DNA of 64,000 bases from an uncultured Paracoccaceae bacterium (GCA_945952025.1 CAMFGW010000003.1:98103-162102); one strand, 5' to 3'. Shown: positions 16,213 to 25,241, numbered from the stretch's first letter. Notes: generated by a model not told the origin, from the letters alone. A program made the numbers and translations.

Positions 16213-17822
16213 GCCGCGTCCTTTCCGCTTGCCTTGGGATCGACGCCCGCCATCAGAAGCCCCAGTTCGCGTTCATTGGTGTCGTCGGGCAGCCGCTCGC
16301 CCATGATGCGGCCGTCGAACATGACGGCGATGCGGTCGGCAAGGCTCAGGATCTCGTCCAGCTCGACGCTGACCAGCAGGATCGCCTTGCCGGCGTCGCG
16401 CAGCTCGACCAGCCTCTTGTGGATGAATTCGATCGCGCCGATGTCGACCCCGCGCGTCGGCTGGCCGACCAGCAGCAGGTCCGGGCTGCGCTCGATTTCA
16501 CGCGCCAGGATGATCTTTTGCTGGTTGCCGCCGGAAAAGTTCTTGGCGGCGAGCGTCGGGATCGGCGGGCGCACGTCGAAACGTTCCATCTTGCCGGTGG
16601 CGTCGGCCTTGATCGCGGCATTGTCCATCAGGAAGCCGTCCTTCCGGTAGGCCGGGTCGTCCTGGTAACCGAAGGCGATGTTTTCCCAGGCGGTGAAGTC
16701 CATGATCATGCCCAGGCTCTGGCGGTCCTCGGGCACATGGGCGATGCCCGCCTGTCGCCGCTCGCGGCCAAGCGTGTCGGCCGACAGATCGAGCGGCTTG
16801 CCGTTCAGCCGGACGGTGCCCGTGGCCCTGGCAAAGCCGCCGAGAACCGCCAGCAGTTCGGACTGGCCGTTGCCGGCGACCCCGGCGATCCCCAGGATCT
16901 CGCCCGCGCGCAAGGTCAGCGACAGGCCCTTGATCCGCTCGACCCCGGCGGCGTCGCGCACCTTCAGGTCGGCGATTTCCAGGACCGTGGCGCCCGGGTT
17001 GGCCGGGCCCTTCGGCACCTCCAGCAGCACCTTCCGGCCGACCATCAGCTCTGCCAGTTCCTCGGGCGAGGTGTCGACGGTGCGGACGGTCGCGATCATT
17101 TCGCCGCGCCGCATGACCGAGACGTTGTCGGTGATCTCCATGATCTCGCGCAGCTTGTGGGTAATCAGGACAATGGTCTTGCCCTGTTCCTTCAGCCCGC
17201 GAAGGATGCGGAACAGGTGGTCGGCCTCGTCCGGGGTCAGGACGCCCGTGGGCTCGTCCAGGATCAGGATGTCGGCCTGCCGGTAGAGCGCCTTCAGGAT
17301 CTCGACCCGCTGCTGGTGGCCGACGGACAGAACCTCGATCAGCGCATCGGGGTCGACATCGAGCTCATATTCGGCGGCCAGTTCTGCCAGCGTTTTCCGT
17401 GCCTTGGCAAGCGAAGGGCGCAAAAGCCGCCCGTCCTCGGCGCCGAGGATGACGTTTTCCAGGACGGTGAAGTTCTGCACCAGCTTAAAGTGCTGGAAGA
17501 CCATGCCGATGCCGGCGCGGATCGCGGCCTGGCTGTCGGGGATCTGGGTGATGCGGCCGCCGATCAGGATTTCGCCCCGGTCGGCTTTGTAGAAACCGTA
17601 GAGGATCGACATCAGCGTGGATTTGCCTGCGCCGTTCTCGCCGATGATGCCGTGGATCGTGCCGCGCGGGACGCGGATCGAGATGTCCTTGTTCGCCTGC
17701 ACCGGACCGAAGGATTTCGAGATGCCCTTCAGTTCGATGGCGATGTCCGTTCCCCGCTCTTGCGCCGGTGGAACGGGTGGGGCGGCAGTGTCCCGCCGCC
17801 CCTCAGCCTTGTCCCCCGTCAT
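16209..17822 (-). CDS. BMP-type ABC transporter ATPase, two nucleotide-binding domains
   Basis: A 537-residue fused ATPase like RbsA/YufO. Domain 1 has Walker A GENGAGKST, signature LSVGHQQRVEIL and Walker B LILDEPTGVLTP. Domain 2 has a degenerate Walker A (GVAGNGQSE), signature NFSGGNQQKIILAREI and LLVGQPTRGVDIGA. One canonical and one degenerate site is usual for this class. It powers nucleoside uptake with the adjacent permeases and starts 11 bp after the BMP gene. Confidence 0.95.
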   Translation of the reverse strand: MTGDKAEGRRDTAAPPVPPAQERGTDIAIELKGISKSFGPVQANKDISIRVPRGTIHGIIGENGAGKSTLMSILYGFYKADRGEILIGGRITQIPDSQAAIRAGIGMVFQHFKLVQNFTVLENVILGAEDGRLLRPSLAKARKTLAELAAEYELDVDPDALIEVLSVGHQQRVEILKALYRQADILILDEPTGVLTPDEADHLFRILRGLKEQGKTIVLITHKLREIMEITDNVSVMRRGEMIATVRTVDTSPEELAELMVGRKVLLEVPKGPANPGATVLEIADLKVRDAAGVERIKGLSLTLRAGEILGIAGVAGNGQSELLAVLGGFARATGTVRLNGKPLDLSADTLGRERRQAGIAHVPEDRQSLGMIMDFTAWENIAFGYQDDPAYRKDGFLMDNAAIKADATGKMERFDVRPPIPTLAAKNFSGGNQQKIILAREIERSPDLLLVGQPTRGVDIGAIEFIHKRLVELRDAGKAILLVSVELDEILSLADRIAVMFDGRIMGERLPDDTNERELGLLMAGVDPKASGKDAA

Positions 17823-17833
17823 GCCTTTTGGGC

Positions 17834-18823
17834 TCAGTTCACGGGGCAGGTGTTGTCGGTCATGTAGTCGTGGACCTTGACCTCGCCCGACTTGATCTTT
17901 TCAGCGGCGGCATCGACCGCGGCCTTCATCTCGGGCGTCACCAGCTTGGCGTTGTTTTCATCCATCGCCACGTCGACGCCGCCGTCCTTCAGGTCCATGA
18001 CCGCGACGCCGGGCTTGAGGTCGGTGCCGTCCTTGAAAGCCTGGTAGACCGCATTGTCGACCCGCTTCATCATCGAGGTCAGAACCTGGCCCGGATGCAG
18101 GTAGTTCTGGTTGCTGTCGACGCCGATCGACAGGATCCCCTCGTCGGCCGCCGCCTGCAGGACGCCGATCCCGGTGCCGCCGGCCGCCGCATAGATAACG
18201 TCCGCGCCCTGGCCCTTCTGCGCCTTGGCCAGCTCACCGCCCTTGACCGGGTCGTTCCAGGCCGCCGGCGTGGTGCCGGTGAAGTTGGTGATGACCTTGG
18301 CCTTGGGGTTGGTCGCCATGACGCCCTGCGCATAGCCGCAGCCGAACTTGTGGATCAGCGGGATGTCCATGCCGCCGATGAAGCCGACGGTGCCGGTCTT
18401 CGAGGCCATGGCGGCCATGATCCCGGCGAGGTAGGAGCCCTGCTCTTCGGTGAAGACGATCGACGTCACGTTGGGCTGGTCGACCACCATGTCGACGATG
18501 CCGAATTTCGTGTCCGGATAGTCCGGCGCGACCTTGTTCAGCACGTCGCCGAAGGCAAAGCCGGTCATGACGATCGGGTTGGCGCCCGCTTCCGCGAGCC
18601 GGCGCAGCGCCTGTTCGCGCTGGGCCTCGGATTGCATTTCCAGTTCCTTGAAGGTGCCGCCGGTTTCCTTGGCCCAACGCTGGGCGCCGTTGAAGGCCGC
18701 CTCGTTGAAACTCTTGTCGAATTTTCCGCCCAGGTCAAAGATGATGGCCGGATCGGCGTAGGCAATGCCGGCGGTCAGCGCCAGCGTCGCCGCGGCGCCG
18801 AGGAATGTGGTCATGATGCGCAT
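17834..18823 (-). CDS. BMP family periplasmic substrate-binding protein
   Basis: A 329-residue secreted binding protein with a signal peptide (about residues 1-23, ending GIAYA). Conserved PnrA/Med-type segments are FDLGGKFDKSFNEAAFNGAQ, SYLAGIMAAMASKTGTVGFIGGMD and IYAAAGGTGIGVLQAA. Known BMP proteins bind purine nucleosides. No lipobox cysteine is seen, so the protein should be free in the periplasm. First gene of the operon, with its promoter presumably in the 164 bp upstream. Confidence 0.94.
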   Translation of the reverse strand: MRIMTTFLGAAATLALTAGIAYADPAIIFDLGGKFDKSFNEAAFNGAQRWAKETGGTFKELEMQSEAQREQALRRLAEAGANPIVMTGFAFGDVLNKVAPDYPDTKFGIVDMVVDQPNVTSIVFTEEQGSYLAGIMAAMASKTGTVGFIGGMDIPLIHKFGCGYAQGVMATNPKAKVITNFTGTTPAAWNDPVKGGELAKAQKGQGADVIYAAAGGTGIGVLQAAADEGILSIGVDSNQNYLHPGQVLTSMMKRVDNAVYQAFKDGTDLKPGVAVMDLKDGGVDVAMDENNAKLVTPEMKAAVDAAAEKIKSGEVKVHDYMTDNTCPVN

Positions 18824-18987
18824 TGTGAACTCCCTGCGTGCGGTATGTCCGAAAGTGCGCGCGCGTGCGCCTTTCAGGATCGCGGCTGATTAGCGCCGAC
18901 GGGGGCAAAGGGGTCAACAGGATTCTTGGGGTGCCGGGCGGGACGTGGCGTGCGCTGGGCGAAAGGCCGCGCCAATGCAAGGGCTTG

Positions 18988-19404
18988 TCAGGGCAGGGGG
19001 CGGCTCAGGACCAGGGCGTCCGACGGTTCGGGCCCCTCGCGGTAGTAATTGCGCCTGAGGCCGACCTGGGTGAAGCCCATGGCCTGGTAAAGCGCACGGG
19101 CGGGGGTGTTCAGGGAATCGACTTCCAGAAAGACGGTGCGCGCGCCCCGGGTCGCGGCCGTGGCCAGGAACTGGCCGAGAAGGCTTCGCCCAAGGCCCTT
19201 GCGGCGGGCGTCGGGGGCGACGGCGATGGTCAGAAGCTCGGCTTCGTCCAGCGTCACCCGGCCGATCGCAAAGCCTTCCGGCGCGGCGATGGTCAGCGTG
19301 TCTGCGCGGGCAAGAAGGGCGCGGAACTCGGCTTCGGACCAGGGGCGCGGGTGCAGGAAGGCCTGCCCGTGCAGGCGGGCGAGGTCGGCGGGGTTCGGGC
19401 TCAC
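18988..19404 (-). CDS. rimI: Ribosomal-protein-alanine N-acetyltransferase
   Basis: A 138-residue GNAT acetyltransferase. The acetyl-CoA loop is VAPDARRKGLGRSLL, followed by FLEVDSLNTPARALYQAMGFTQ, the typical RimI end with an aromatic YY after the core. It overlaps tsaB by 4 bp; the tsaB-rimI pair is a common bacterial neighbourhood. RimI acetylates the N-terminus of ribosomal protein S18. Confidence 0.92.
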   Translation of the reverse strand: MSPNPADLARLHGQAFLHPRPWSEAEFRALLARADTLTIAAPEGFAIGRVTLDEAELLTIAVAPDARRKGLGRSLLGQFLATAATRGARTVFLEVDSLNTPARALYQAMGFTQVGLRRNYYREGPEPSDALVLSRPLP

Positions 19405-20069
19405 GTCAGGATCCGTGGCGGTGCGTCGCGCGCGGGGGCCGCATCGGCCGGGCGCAGATAGACCGGCGCGGGGCGCGGCTGGGGCAGGGGAAGTGCGGCC
19501 GCGATCCGGGCGATGGCCTCGGTCAGGGGGACGGGCTGAGACAGGCGCGGCCCGGCTGCGCGGGGGCCGAGGAGGCCAGCGCCATCGCCGACGACGGGCA
19601 GGGCGGCCAGGTCCGGGGGAAGTACTTCGTCGGGGTCGAGGAGGATCGGCAGGCTGTCGCCGCTTCGCAGCGCGACCCGCCCCTGCCGCGCGTCGAGCGC
19701 CACCAGCAGGGGCCCGTCCAGTCCAAGGGCTGTCGCGGCGAACCGGTCGACGCCGATCGAGGGGATGCCGAGCCCGAGCGCCAGTCCCCGTGCGGAGGCG
19801 ACCGCGATCCGGACGCCGGTGAAGTTGCCGGGGCCGGTGCCGACCGCGATGCGCGACAGGTCGCGCCAGCCGAGCCCGCCGTCCTTAAGGAAGTCCAGAA
19901 GGAAGGGCATCAGCCGCTCGGACTGGCCGGTCGCCATCGGCTCGGTCCGCGACAGAAGGAGGCGGCCGCCCGAAAGGCCCCCATCCGAAAAGCCCCCATC
20001 CGAAAAGACGGCGGCCGCGCAGTGCGCGGCCGATGTGTCGAAGGCCAGCAGGGGTGCGTCAGGCCGCAA
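19401..20069 (-). CDS. tsaB: tRNA threonylcarbamoyladenosine biosynthesis protein TsaB
   Basis: A 222-residue ASKHA-fold partner of TsaD in t6A37 tRNA modification. The N-terminal FDTSAAHCAAAV and the GTGPGNFTGVRIAVASARGLA block identify it. Residues about 24-34 contain a small duplication (FSDGGFSDGGLSGG) encoded by a 15 bp tandem repeat at about 19976-20006, probably harmless loop expansion. It overlaps the upstream Nfu-type gene by 11 bp. Confidence 0.94.
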   Translation of the reverse strand: MRPDAPLLAFDTSAAHCAAAVFSDGGFSDGGLSGGRLLLSRTEPMATGQSERLMPFLLDFLKDGGLGWRDLSRIAVGTGPGNFTGVRIAVASARGLALGLGIPSIGVDRFAATALGLDGPLLVALDARQGRVALRSGDSLPILLDPDEVLPPDLAALPVVGDGAGLLGPRAAGPRLSQPVPLTEAIARIAAALPLPQPRPAPVYLRPADAAPARDAPPRILT

Positions 20070-20628
20070 CGGGCCGCACCTCCGTCACCTCGGGGATATA
20101 GTGGCGCAGCAGGTTTTCGATCCCCATCTTCAGGGTCAGGGTCGAAGAGGGGCAGCCCGCGCAGGCGCCTTGCATGTGCAGGTAGACGACGCCGCGGTCA
20201 AAGCCGTGGAAGGTGATGTCGCCGCCGTCCTGCGCCACAGCCGGGCGGACGCGGGTGTCGAGCAAGTCCTTGATCTGGCGGATGATCTCTCCGTCAACCT
20301 CGCCCTCGCCGCCGGCGCTGTGGCCGCCGGCGGTGCGGGCCTGCGCCTCGATCGCCGGTGCGCCCGACTGGAAATGTTCCATGATCGCGCCGAGGAGGGC
20401 GGGCTTCAGCAGGATCCAGTCCGCGCCGGGGTCCTTGGTCACGGTCACGAAATCCGACCCCAGGAAGACGCCGGTCACGCCCGCGACGCCAAAGAGGCGT
20501 TGGGCAAGGGGCGAGTAGGCGGCGCTTTCGGCCGTAGGGAAGTCCGCCGTCGCCGTGCCGAGGACGCTCTGGCCGGGCAGGAACTTCAGCGTTGCGGGGT
20601 TCGGGGTGGATTCGGTCTGGATGAACAT
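20059..20628 (-). CDS. Nfu-type iron-sulfur cluster scaffold or carrier protein
   Basis: A 189-residue protein with an Nfu N-terminal domain (MFIQTESTPNPATLKFLPG, then FGVAGVTGVFLGSDFVTVTK) and a C-terminal NifU-like domain with the cluster-binding CXXC in GACAGCPSSTLTLKMGIE. It delivers 4Fe-4S clusters to client enzymes, possibly including complex II. The ATG at 20628 begins the conserved domain; the upstream extension is unlikely. First gene of the nfu-tsaB-rimI operon. Confidence 0.94.
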   Translation of the reverse strand: MFIQTESTPNPATLKFLPGQSVLGTATADFPTAESAAYSPLAQRLFGVAGVTGVFLGSDFVTVTKDPGADWILLKPALLGAIMEHFQSGAPAIEAQARTAGGHSAGGEGEVDGEIIRQIKDLLDTRVRPAVAQDGGDITFHGFDRGVVYLHMQGACAGCPSSTLTLKMGIENLLRHYIPEVTEVRPVAA

Positions 20629-20727
20629 GGGCGATCTCCGACTGTATGACTCGGATATGCGGGGCGCGCGGCCCGAAGTCAAGGAAGGGGCGGCGGGGTG
20701 CTGCCGCCCATCGTCGGGCAGTCGGGC

Positions 20728-21009
20728 CTAACGGCGGCGATAATAGCCGAAAAGCTCGTCGGTCAGGTCGCTCAGCGCGTCGCCGCGGCAACAGGTCGCA
20801 GCCGGGGTTCGGGCGGGGTCCGCCAGACGCGCGGCGCCGCGGGTCTGGCGCGAAAAGGGTCGCGGCACGGGCGCGGCGAGGCGCCCTTGGTCCAGGCCGT
20901 CGCAGTGGGTGTCGTCGCTGGCGGCGGCTCCGGCAGGGGCGGCGGCTTCGGCGGTGCTGTCGTTTGCAAGCGGGGCCGGCAGGTCTGAATCGTTCAGGGC
21001 ATCATACAT
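20728..21009 (-). CDS. Unknown 93-residue protein
   Basis: Starts MYDALNDSDLPAPLANDS, has an Ala- and Asp-rich middle, a Thr-His-Cys segment, a basic proline-rich stretch and ends LTDELFGYYRRR. No membrane segment and no recognised family. AAGGAG lies 7 bp before the ATG, and a good sigma70-type promoter with an abutting palindrome lies upstream, supporting a real, regulated gene. The palindrome matches the CTGC-N3-GCAG form reported for the PHA regulator PhaR, so a storage-granule link is possible but unproven. Confidence 0.65.
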   Translation of the reverse strand: MYDALNDSDLPAPLANDSTAEAAAPAGAAASDDTHCDGLDQGRLAAPVPRPFSRQTRGAARLADPARTPAATCCRGDALSDLTDELFGYYRRR

Positions 21010-21053
21010 GGATGCGCTCCTTCGTCGTCGAGGGATTCCCTCTCTCGGGCGTG

Positions 21054-21082
21054 AACATAGGCCGGACGGGGACGGGCGACAA
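21054..21082 (-). promoter_or_regulatory. Sigma70-type promoter of the 93-residue gene
   Basis: On the minus strand, TTGTCG (21077-21082) and TATGTT (21054-21059) are separated by exactly 17 bp. The start codon lies 45 bp below the -10 element. Confidence 0.55.
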
Positions 21083-21101
21083 GATGCTGCGACGCAGCAT
21101 C
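21083..21101. promoter_or_regulatory. Palindromic operator abutting a -35 box
   Basis: GATGCTGCGACGCAGCATC is a perfect 9+1+9 palindrome directly next to the -35 hexamer. Its core CTGC-GAC-GCAG fits the CTGC-N3/4-GCAG pattern described for PhaR of Paracoccus. It could alternatively be the end of a terminator for the uspA gene, but there is no T-run in that direction. Confidence 0.55.
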
Positions 21102-21172
21102 GTGACTGGGCCCAGGGTGACGTGGCGTCCGGCCGGGGCGAGCCCGGCGCCTGCCGCGCGGCGGTTCCGGCG

Positions 21173-21628
21173 TCAGGTGATGCCTTCGAGCCGATCCTTC
21201 GACATGTCGCCGGGCACGATCGTGATCGGCACCGGCAGGTTGCCGGAATTGCGCGACAGTTGGGTGACGAGCGGGCCGGGGCCCGACTTGTCGGTGCCCG
21301 CGCCGAGAACAAGGACGCCGATTTCGGGGTCTTCGCGGATATGGGCCAGGATTTCGGACAGGGCCTCGCCCTCGCGGATGACGAGTTCGGGTTCGACGCC
21401 CTGCTTGTCGCGCATCCATTTGGCGAAGACCTCGAAATGGCCCTCGATCCGTTCACGGGCTTCCTGGCGCATGACGTCCGCGACGCCCATGAAATGCTGG
21501 ATGTCTTCCGGCGGAATGATGGAGAGGATGGTCACACCGCCGCCGGTATGGCCGGCGCGCAAGGCGGCGAAGCGCATCGCGTTCAGGCATTCGCGGCTGT
21601 CGTCGAGGATCACCAGGAATTTCCGCAT
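21173..21628 (-). CDS. Universal stress protein (UspA family)
   Basis: A 151-residue Rossmann-like stress protein. N-terminal RKFLVILDDSRECLNAMRFAA and C-terminal VLVLGAGTDKSGPGPLVTQLSRNSGNLPV follow the UspA layout. The C-terminal G-2X-G-9X-G(S/T) nucleotide motif is only partly recognisable. The ATG at 21628 removes a 21-residue extension with no homology. Role in stress or energy limitation is inferred from the family. Confidence 0.85.
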   Translation of the reverse strand: MRKFLVILDDSRECLNAMRFAALRAGHTGGGVTILSIIPPEDIQHFMGVADVMRQEARERIEGHFEVFAKWMRDKQGVEPELVIREGEALSEILAHIREDPEIGVLVLGAGTDKSGPGPLVTQLSRNSGNLPVPITIVPGDMSKDRLEGIT

Positions 21629-21810
21629 CGCGCCCCCGTCAGCAGCCCCTTGGAGTGGCCCGATCATGGCGGGTCGGGCGGCGCTTGGCAACGGGGTGGT
21701 CTGGGGCGTGGCCTGGGGGGCCTAGAGCCGTGTGGCCCGGAGGCGTGGCCCCGGCGTCTCTCCATGAGTCTTGCCACAGCCCCGGTTGGGGCTCCCGAGG
21801 CGGCTCCGCG

Positions 21811-24800
21811 TCACAACAAGAGGTCGCCGGGGCCAAGCTGCACCACGTTCTGGAGCGTGAGCCCATAGTCCGCCTGCCCGTCGCCGTCGATATCGCACCA
21901 AAGCGTGCCTGTCTTGCCGGAGACCGTGAAGATCAGCTCACCCCACTCGCCCGAGAAGTTTCCGCCGGCGCTGAAGTGCAGCCCCATGCCGGCGAGCGAG
22001 ATCTTGTCGAGCCCGCGCTGGAAGTCGGTGATCTCGTCGCGGTTGCCGGCGCTGCCCATCTCGGCGAGGGTGGCGAAGGCAAAGACGTCGGCCTCGCTGC
22101 CGCCGGTCAGCGTGTCGCGGCCGAGGCCGCCCTGGAGCGTGTCGCTGCCGCTGCCGCCGCCGTGCAGCCAGTCGCGCCCGTCGCCACCATAAAGCAGATC
22201 GTTGCCGTCGCCGCCCCAAAGCGTGTCGTCGCCGCCATCGCCGGCCAGCGTGTCCGGGCCGGCCTGGCCGACCAGGCTGTCGGCGCCGTTGCCGCCGGAC
22301 AGGTAGTCGGCCCCCTCCATGCCGTTCAGGTAATCGCCGTCGTTGCCACCGAAGAGCGTGTCGTTGCCCAAGCCCCCCCAGAGAGTGTCCGCGCCCCGGC
22401 CGCCATCCAGAAGGTCGTGGCCATAGACCGCCCAGAGGAGGTCGTTGCCATCGCCGCCATAGAGCTGGTCATGACCGATCCCGCCCCAAAGCGTGTCGTT
22501 GCCGGCCTCGCCATAAAGCGTGTCGTTGCCCAGCATCCCCGTCAAAAGGTCATCGCCGCTGCCGCCCTGCAGCAGATCGTCGCCGTCCCCACCCTGGAGC
22601 GTGTCGTTCATCTCGCCGCCAATGAGGGTGTCGTTGCCGGCGTCGCCGACCAGGAGATCGGCACCGTCGCCCCCGTCGAGCCAGTCATGCCCGTCCCCGC
22701 CGAAAAGCCTGTCGCTTCCAGCGCCGCCGTCGATCACGTCATCGCCGGCCCCGCCGGTGACCGTGTCGTTGCCGGCATCCCCCCAGGCCTGGTCATTGCC
22801 GAACCCGCAGGTGATGACATCGTTGCCGTCCCCGCCGAAGAGCCAGTCGTCGCTGTCCCCGCCGTCCAGCACGTCGGCGCCGGCGTCGCCGTGAAGCGTG
22901 TCATTGCCGGCGGCGCCCCAGAGGCTGTCGTTGCCGAGCCCGCCCCAGAGGTCGTCGTCGCCCGTGCCGCCTGCCAGCTGGTCATGCCCGGCGCCACCAT
23001 AGAGCCGGTCGTTGCCGTCGCCGCCGTAGATCAGGTCATTGCCGTCGTCGCCCTCAACAGTGTCGTTGCCGGCGCCTCCGCCGCCGATGTCGTTGCCTGC
23101 GCCGAGCGACAGGCGGTCGTCGCCGGCTTCGCCCAGGATGGAATCGTTGCCGTCGCCGCCCATCAGTTCGTCGTTGCCGTCGCCGCCCCAGAGGCTGTCT
23201 GCGCCGCTGCCGCCGTCAAGGAAATCGTTGCCTTCGGAGGACTGAAGGACGTCGGCCCCATCCCCCCCGATGAGCGTGTCGTTGCCCGCGCCGCCGACCA
23301 GCTTGTCGTTGTCGGCGCCGCCTTCCAGGCTGTCGTTGCCGTCGCCGCCTTCCAGGACGTCGGCCCCGGCACCCCCCTTCAGCGTGTCGTCGCCAAGGCC
23401 GCCCCTCAGCGTGTCGCTGCCGAGGCCGCCGTCCAGAAGGTCGTTGCCGGCGCTTCCGGTCAGAAGGTCGGCGCCGCCGAGCCCCAGGACCATCGTGTCG
23501 CGCGCGGTGCGGGCAAAAAGCGTGTCATTGCCGGCCCCGCCGGTGACCACGTCGGCCATGAGCGGCGGCGCGTAGTGAAGAAGGGGCAGTATCGCGGAAC
23601 TGGGGAAATCGTCGGCGGTCAGGCCGGTGCCATCGACCGTTTCGATGTGGATCACCGTGCCGTCGTAGGCCAGGTCGCAGCCGGTCGCGGTCACTGTGAA
23701 GGCGATCTGGTCTGACGACCGCAGCCCGGCCAGGAAGGACAGGTCGAGCCGGTCGAGGCCAGGCTGGAAGTCCAGGATGCGCACGGTGCCCTGCGCGGCC
23801 GAGATGACGAACCGGTCCGACCCCGCGCCGCCAAAAAGTGCGGCCGACGCGCCCTCGCCGCCGCCGACGATGATGTCGGCACCGTCGCCACCGTAGATCG
23901 CGTCGGTTCCGGCGCCCGCGCCCAGAAGGTCGTCGCCGGCGGTGCCGGTGATGGTGCCGGCCGCCTGCCAGACGGTGGTGCCGGGCGTGCCGAGGTTCAG
24001 GTCTATCTGCGTCAGGCCCGCTTCGGTCGCGCTGGCGGCGATGAGTTCGGTGCGCGAACCCACCTTGGCCAGCGCCAGCGCACTCACATGGTCGAGGCTC
24101 ATGCTGTCGTCGTCGCAGATGGTCAGCGCGTGGACCAGCCGGCCGTCGGGCAGAAGCGTCAAGATGTCGACCCCGCCGTCGGTGCCGCCGACCGCGACCC
24201 AGGCGCGCGCGCCGTCCTGCAGGGTGGCGATGGCGGTCGCCGCGGAAAAGCGGGTGCCGAGCGTGTCGACGACATGGTCGGTCGCGTAAAGGATCCCGCC
24301 GGGCAGCACGCGAAAGACGGTGAGCGAGGAGCTTTCGGTCGAGGAGACGACGGCAAAGCTCGCGCCGTTTGACTCAAGGCCCGCAACCTCGGTCGGGGCC
24401 GAAAAGCCGAGGGCCGAGGGGACGGACAGGATCTGGGTCGCCTGCAGCGGCGTGCCGTCTGCCGCGAGGCTATAGGAGGTCACGCTGTTTCCGGCCGCCG
24501 AGACGGCCAGCAGCACCGTTTCGGACCCGACCGTCAGGGTCGTCAGATCGTCGGGCGCGGGGCCGGCGGGGGCGGCGGTGAGCGCCTGGGTCAGCTTGAT
24601 GACGCCGGTGTCCGACACGGTCGCCGCGAGGATTTTCGAGCTGCCGGCAAGGCCGAACCAGACGTAGTTCGCGGTGCCGAGCGACGCGCCGGTCACGGCG
24701 ACCGGGTTGAAGGCCAGCGCGTTGGCGAGCGGGTCGCCGAACCCTGCCGACCCGGTCAGGCCGTGGCTCGCCCAGCCCCAGGGCTTGGTGCCGGACGCGA

Positions 24801-25074
24801 CGAGGGTTCCACCGCTGCCGGACCGTGCGGGAATGATGGTGAAGTCGATCCCGGACAGCGGGCGGACCGAGGTATTGTAGCCCCGGACGGCGAGCAGGCT
24901 GGCCGCGCCGGGTGTCGAGAGGTCATATTCGGCATAGCCCGCGCCTTCGCCGGGCAGGCTGGCGGAAAAGAGCCTGGGCAGCCCGCCGATCCAGGCGACC
25001 TCAAGGTCGTGGACATTCGTCGAAAAGGTGGGCTGGCCCGTTCCGAGCAAGCCCGTGAAGCTGTAACTGACCAA
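21811..25074 (-). CDS. Large RTX calcium-binding repeat protein, type I secreted
   Basis: 1087 residues without a Sec signal. Residues 1 to about 370 are beta-rich with repeated propeller-like units. A first short RTX block lies at about 376-425, an intervening domain follows, and a long array of GGXGXDXL nonapeptides spans about 509-985, predicted to fold as calcium-bound beta rolls outside the cell. The last 100 residues (ITDFQRGLDKISLAG, WCDIDGDGQADYGLTL, VVQLGPGDLLL) resemble the serralysin-type C-terminal type I secretion region. No protease zinc motif is seen, so adhesin or matrix protein is likelier than a protease. No ABC secretion genes are adjacent. Confidence 0.93.
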   Translation of the reverse strand: MVSYSFTGLLGTGQPTFSTNVHDLEVAWIGGLPRLFSASLPGEGAGYAEYDLSTPGAASLLAVRGYNTSVRPLSGIDFTIIPARSGSGGTLVASGTKPWGWASHGLTGSAGFGDPLANALAFNPVAVTGASLGTANYVWFGLAGSSKILAATVSDTGVIKLTQALTAAPAGPAPDDLTTLTVGSETVLLAVSAAGNSVTSYSLAADGTPLQATQILSVPSALGFSAPTEVAGLESNGASFAVVSSTESSSLTVFRVLPGGILYATDHVVDTLGTRFSAATAIATLQDGARAWVAVGGTDGGVDILTLLPDGRLVHALTICDDDSMSLDHVSALALAKVGSRTELIAASATEAGLTQIDLNLGTPGTTVWQAAGTITGTAGDDLLGAGAGTDAIYGGDGADIIVGGGEGASAALFGGAGSDRFVISAAQGTVRILDFQPGLDRLDLSFLAGLRSSDQIAFTVTATGCDLAYDGTVIHIETVDGTGLTADDFPSSAILPLLHYAPPLMADVVTGGAGNDTLFARTARDTMVLGLGGADLLTGSAGNDLLDGGLGSDTLRGGLGDDTLKGGAGADVLEGGDGNDSLEGGADNDKLVGGAGNDTLIGGDGADVLQSSEGNDFLDGGSGADSLWGGDGNDELMGGDGNDSILGEAGDDRLSLGAGNDIGGGGAGNDTVEGDDGNDLIYGGDGNDRLYGGAGHDQLAGGTGDDDLWGGLGNDSLWGAAGNDTLHGDAGADVLDGGDSDDWLFGGDGNDVITCGFGNDQAWGDAGNDTVTGGAGDDVIDGGAGSDRLFGGDGHDWLDGGDGADLLVGDAGNDTLIGGEMNDTLQGGDGDDLLQGGSGDDLLTGMLGNDTLYGEAGNDTLWGGIGHDQLYGGDGNDLLWAVYGHDLLDGGRGADTLWGGLGNDTLFGGNDGDYLNGMEGADYLSGGNGADSLVGQAGPDTLAGDGGDDTLWGGDGNDLLYGGDGRDWLHGGGSGSDTLQGGLGRDTLTGGSEADVFAFATLAEMGSAGNRDEITDFQRGLDKISLAGMGLHFSAGGNFSGEWGELIFTVSGKTGTLWCDIDGDGQADYGLTLQNVVQLGPGDLLL

Positions 25075-25151
25075 GTGCCCTGACCCTTTGCGGAAGCCCG
25101 TCCGGAAACGACGCTAGGGGGTGAGGCTTAATGTTTCCTTTTCGTTCCAAT

Positions 25152-25197
25152 TTGCGGCGAATTTATTTGCGGCGAAACTACAAACAATTCGCCGCAA
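25152..25197. promoter_or_regulatory. Three TTGCGGCGAA boxes upstream of the RTX gene
   Basis: TTGCGGCGAA occurs at 25152-25161 and 25167-25176 as direct repeats 15 bp apart, and inverted at 25188-25197. The last two form a 10 bp inverted repeat around an 11 nt spacer. The AT-rich island contrasts with the GC-rich surroundings. On the minus strand TTGTTT-N16-TAAATT overlaps the boxes, so they could be operators for the RTX promoter, though the start codon is nearly 90 bp away. The regulator is unknown. Confidence 0.55.
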
Positions 25198-25241
25198 GTT
25201 CGCGCTGGCCCCCTATGGGCTCCCGGGCCCCCCGCGCCCCC

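Noticed and set aside
21655..23715. A 686-codon plus-strand ORF opposite the RTX gene.
   Set aside because: Its Val/Ala/Pro repeats are the antisense of the GGXGXDXL codons. The minus frame has complete RTX structure and secretion end.
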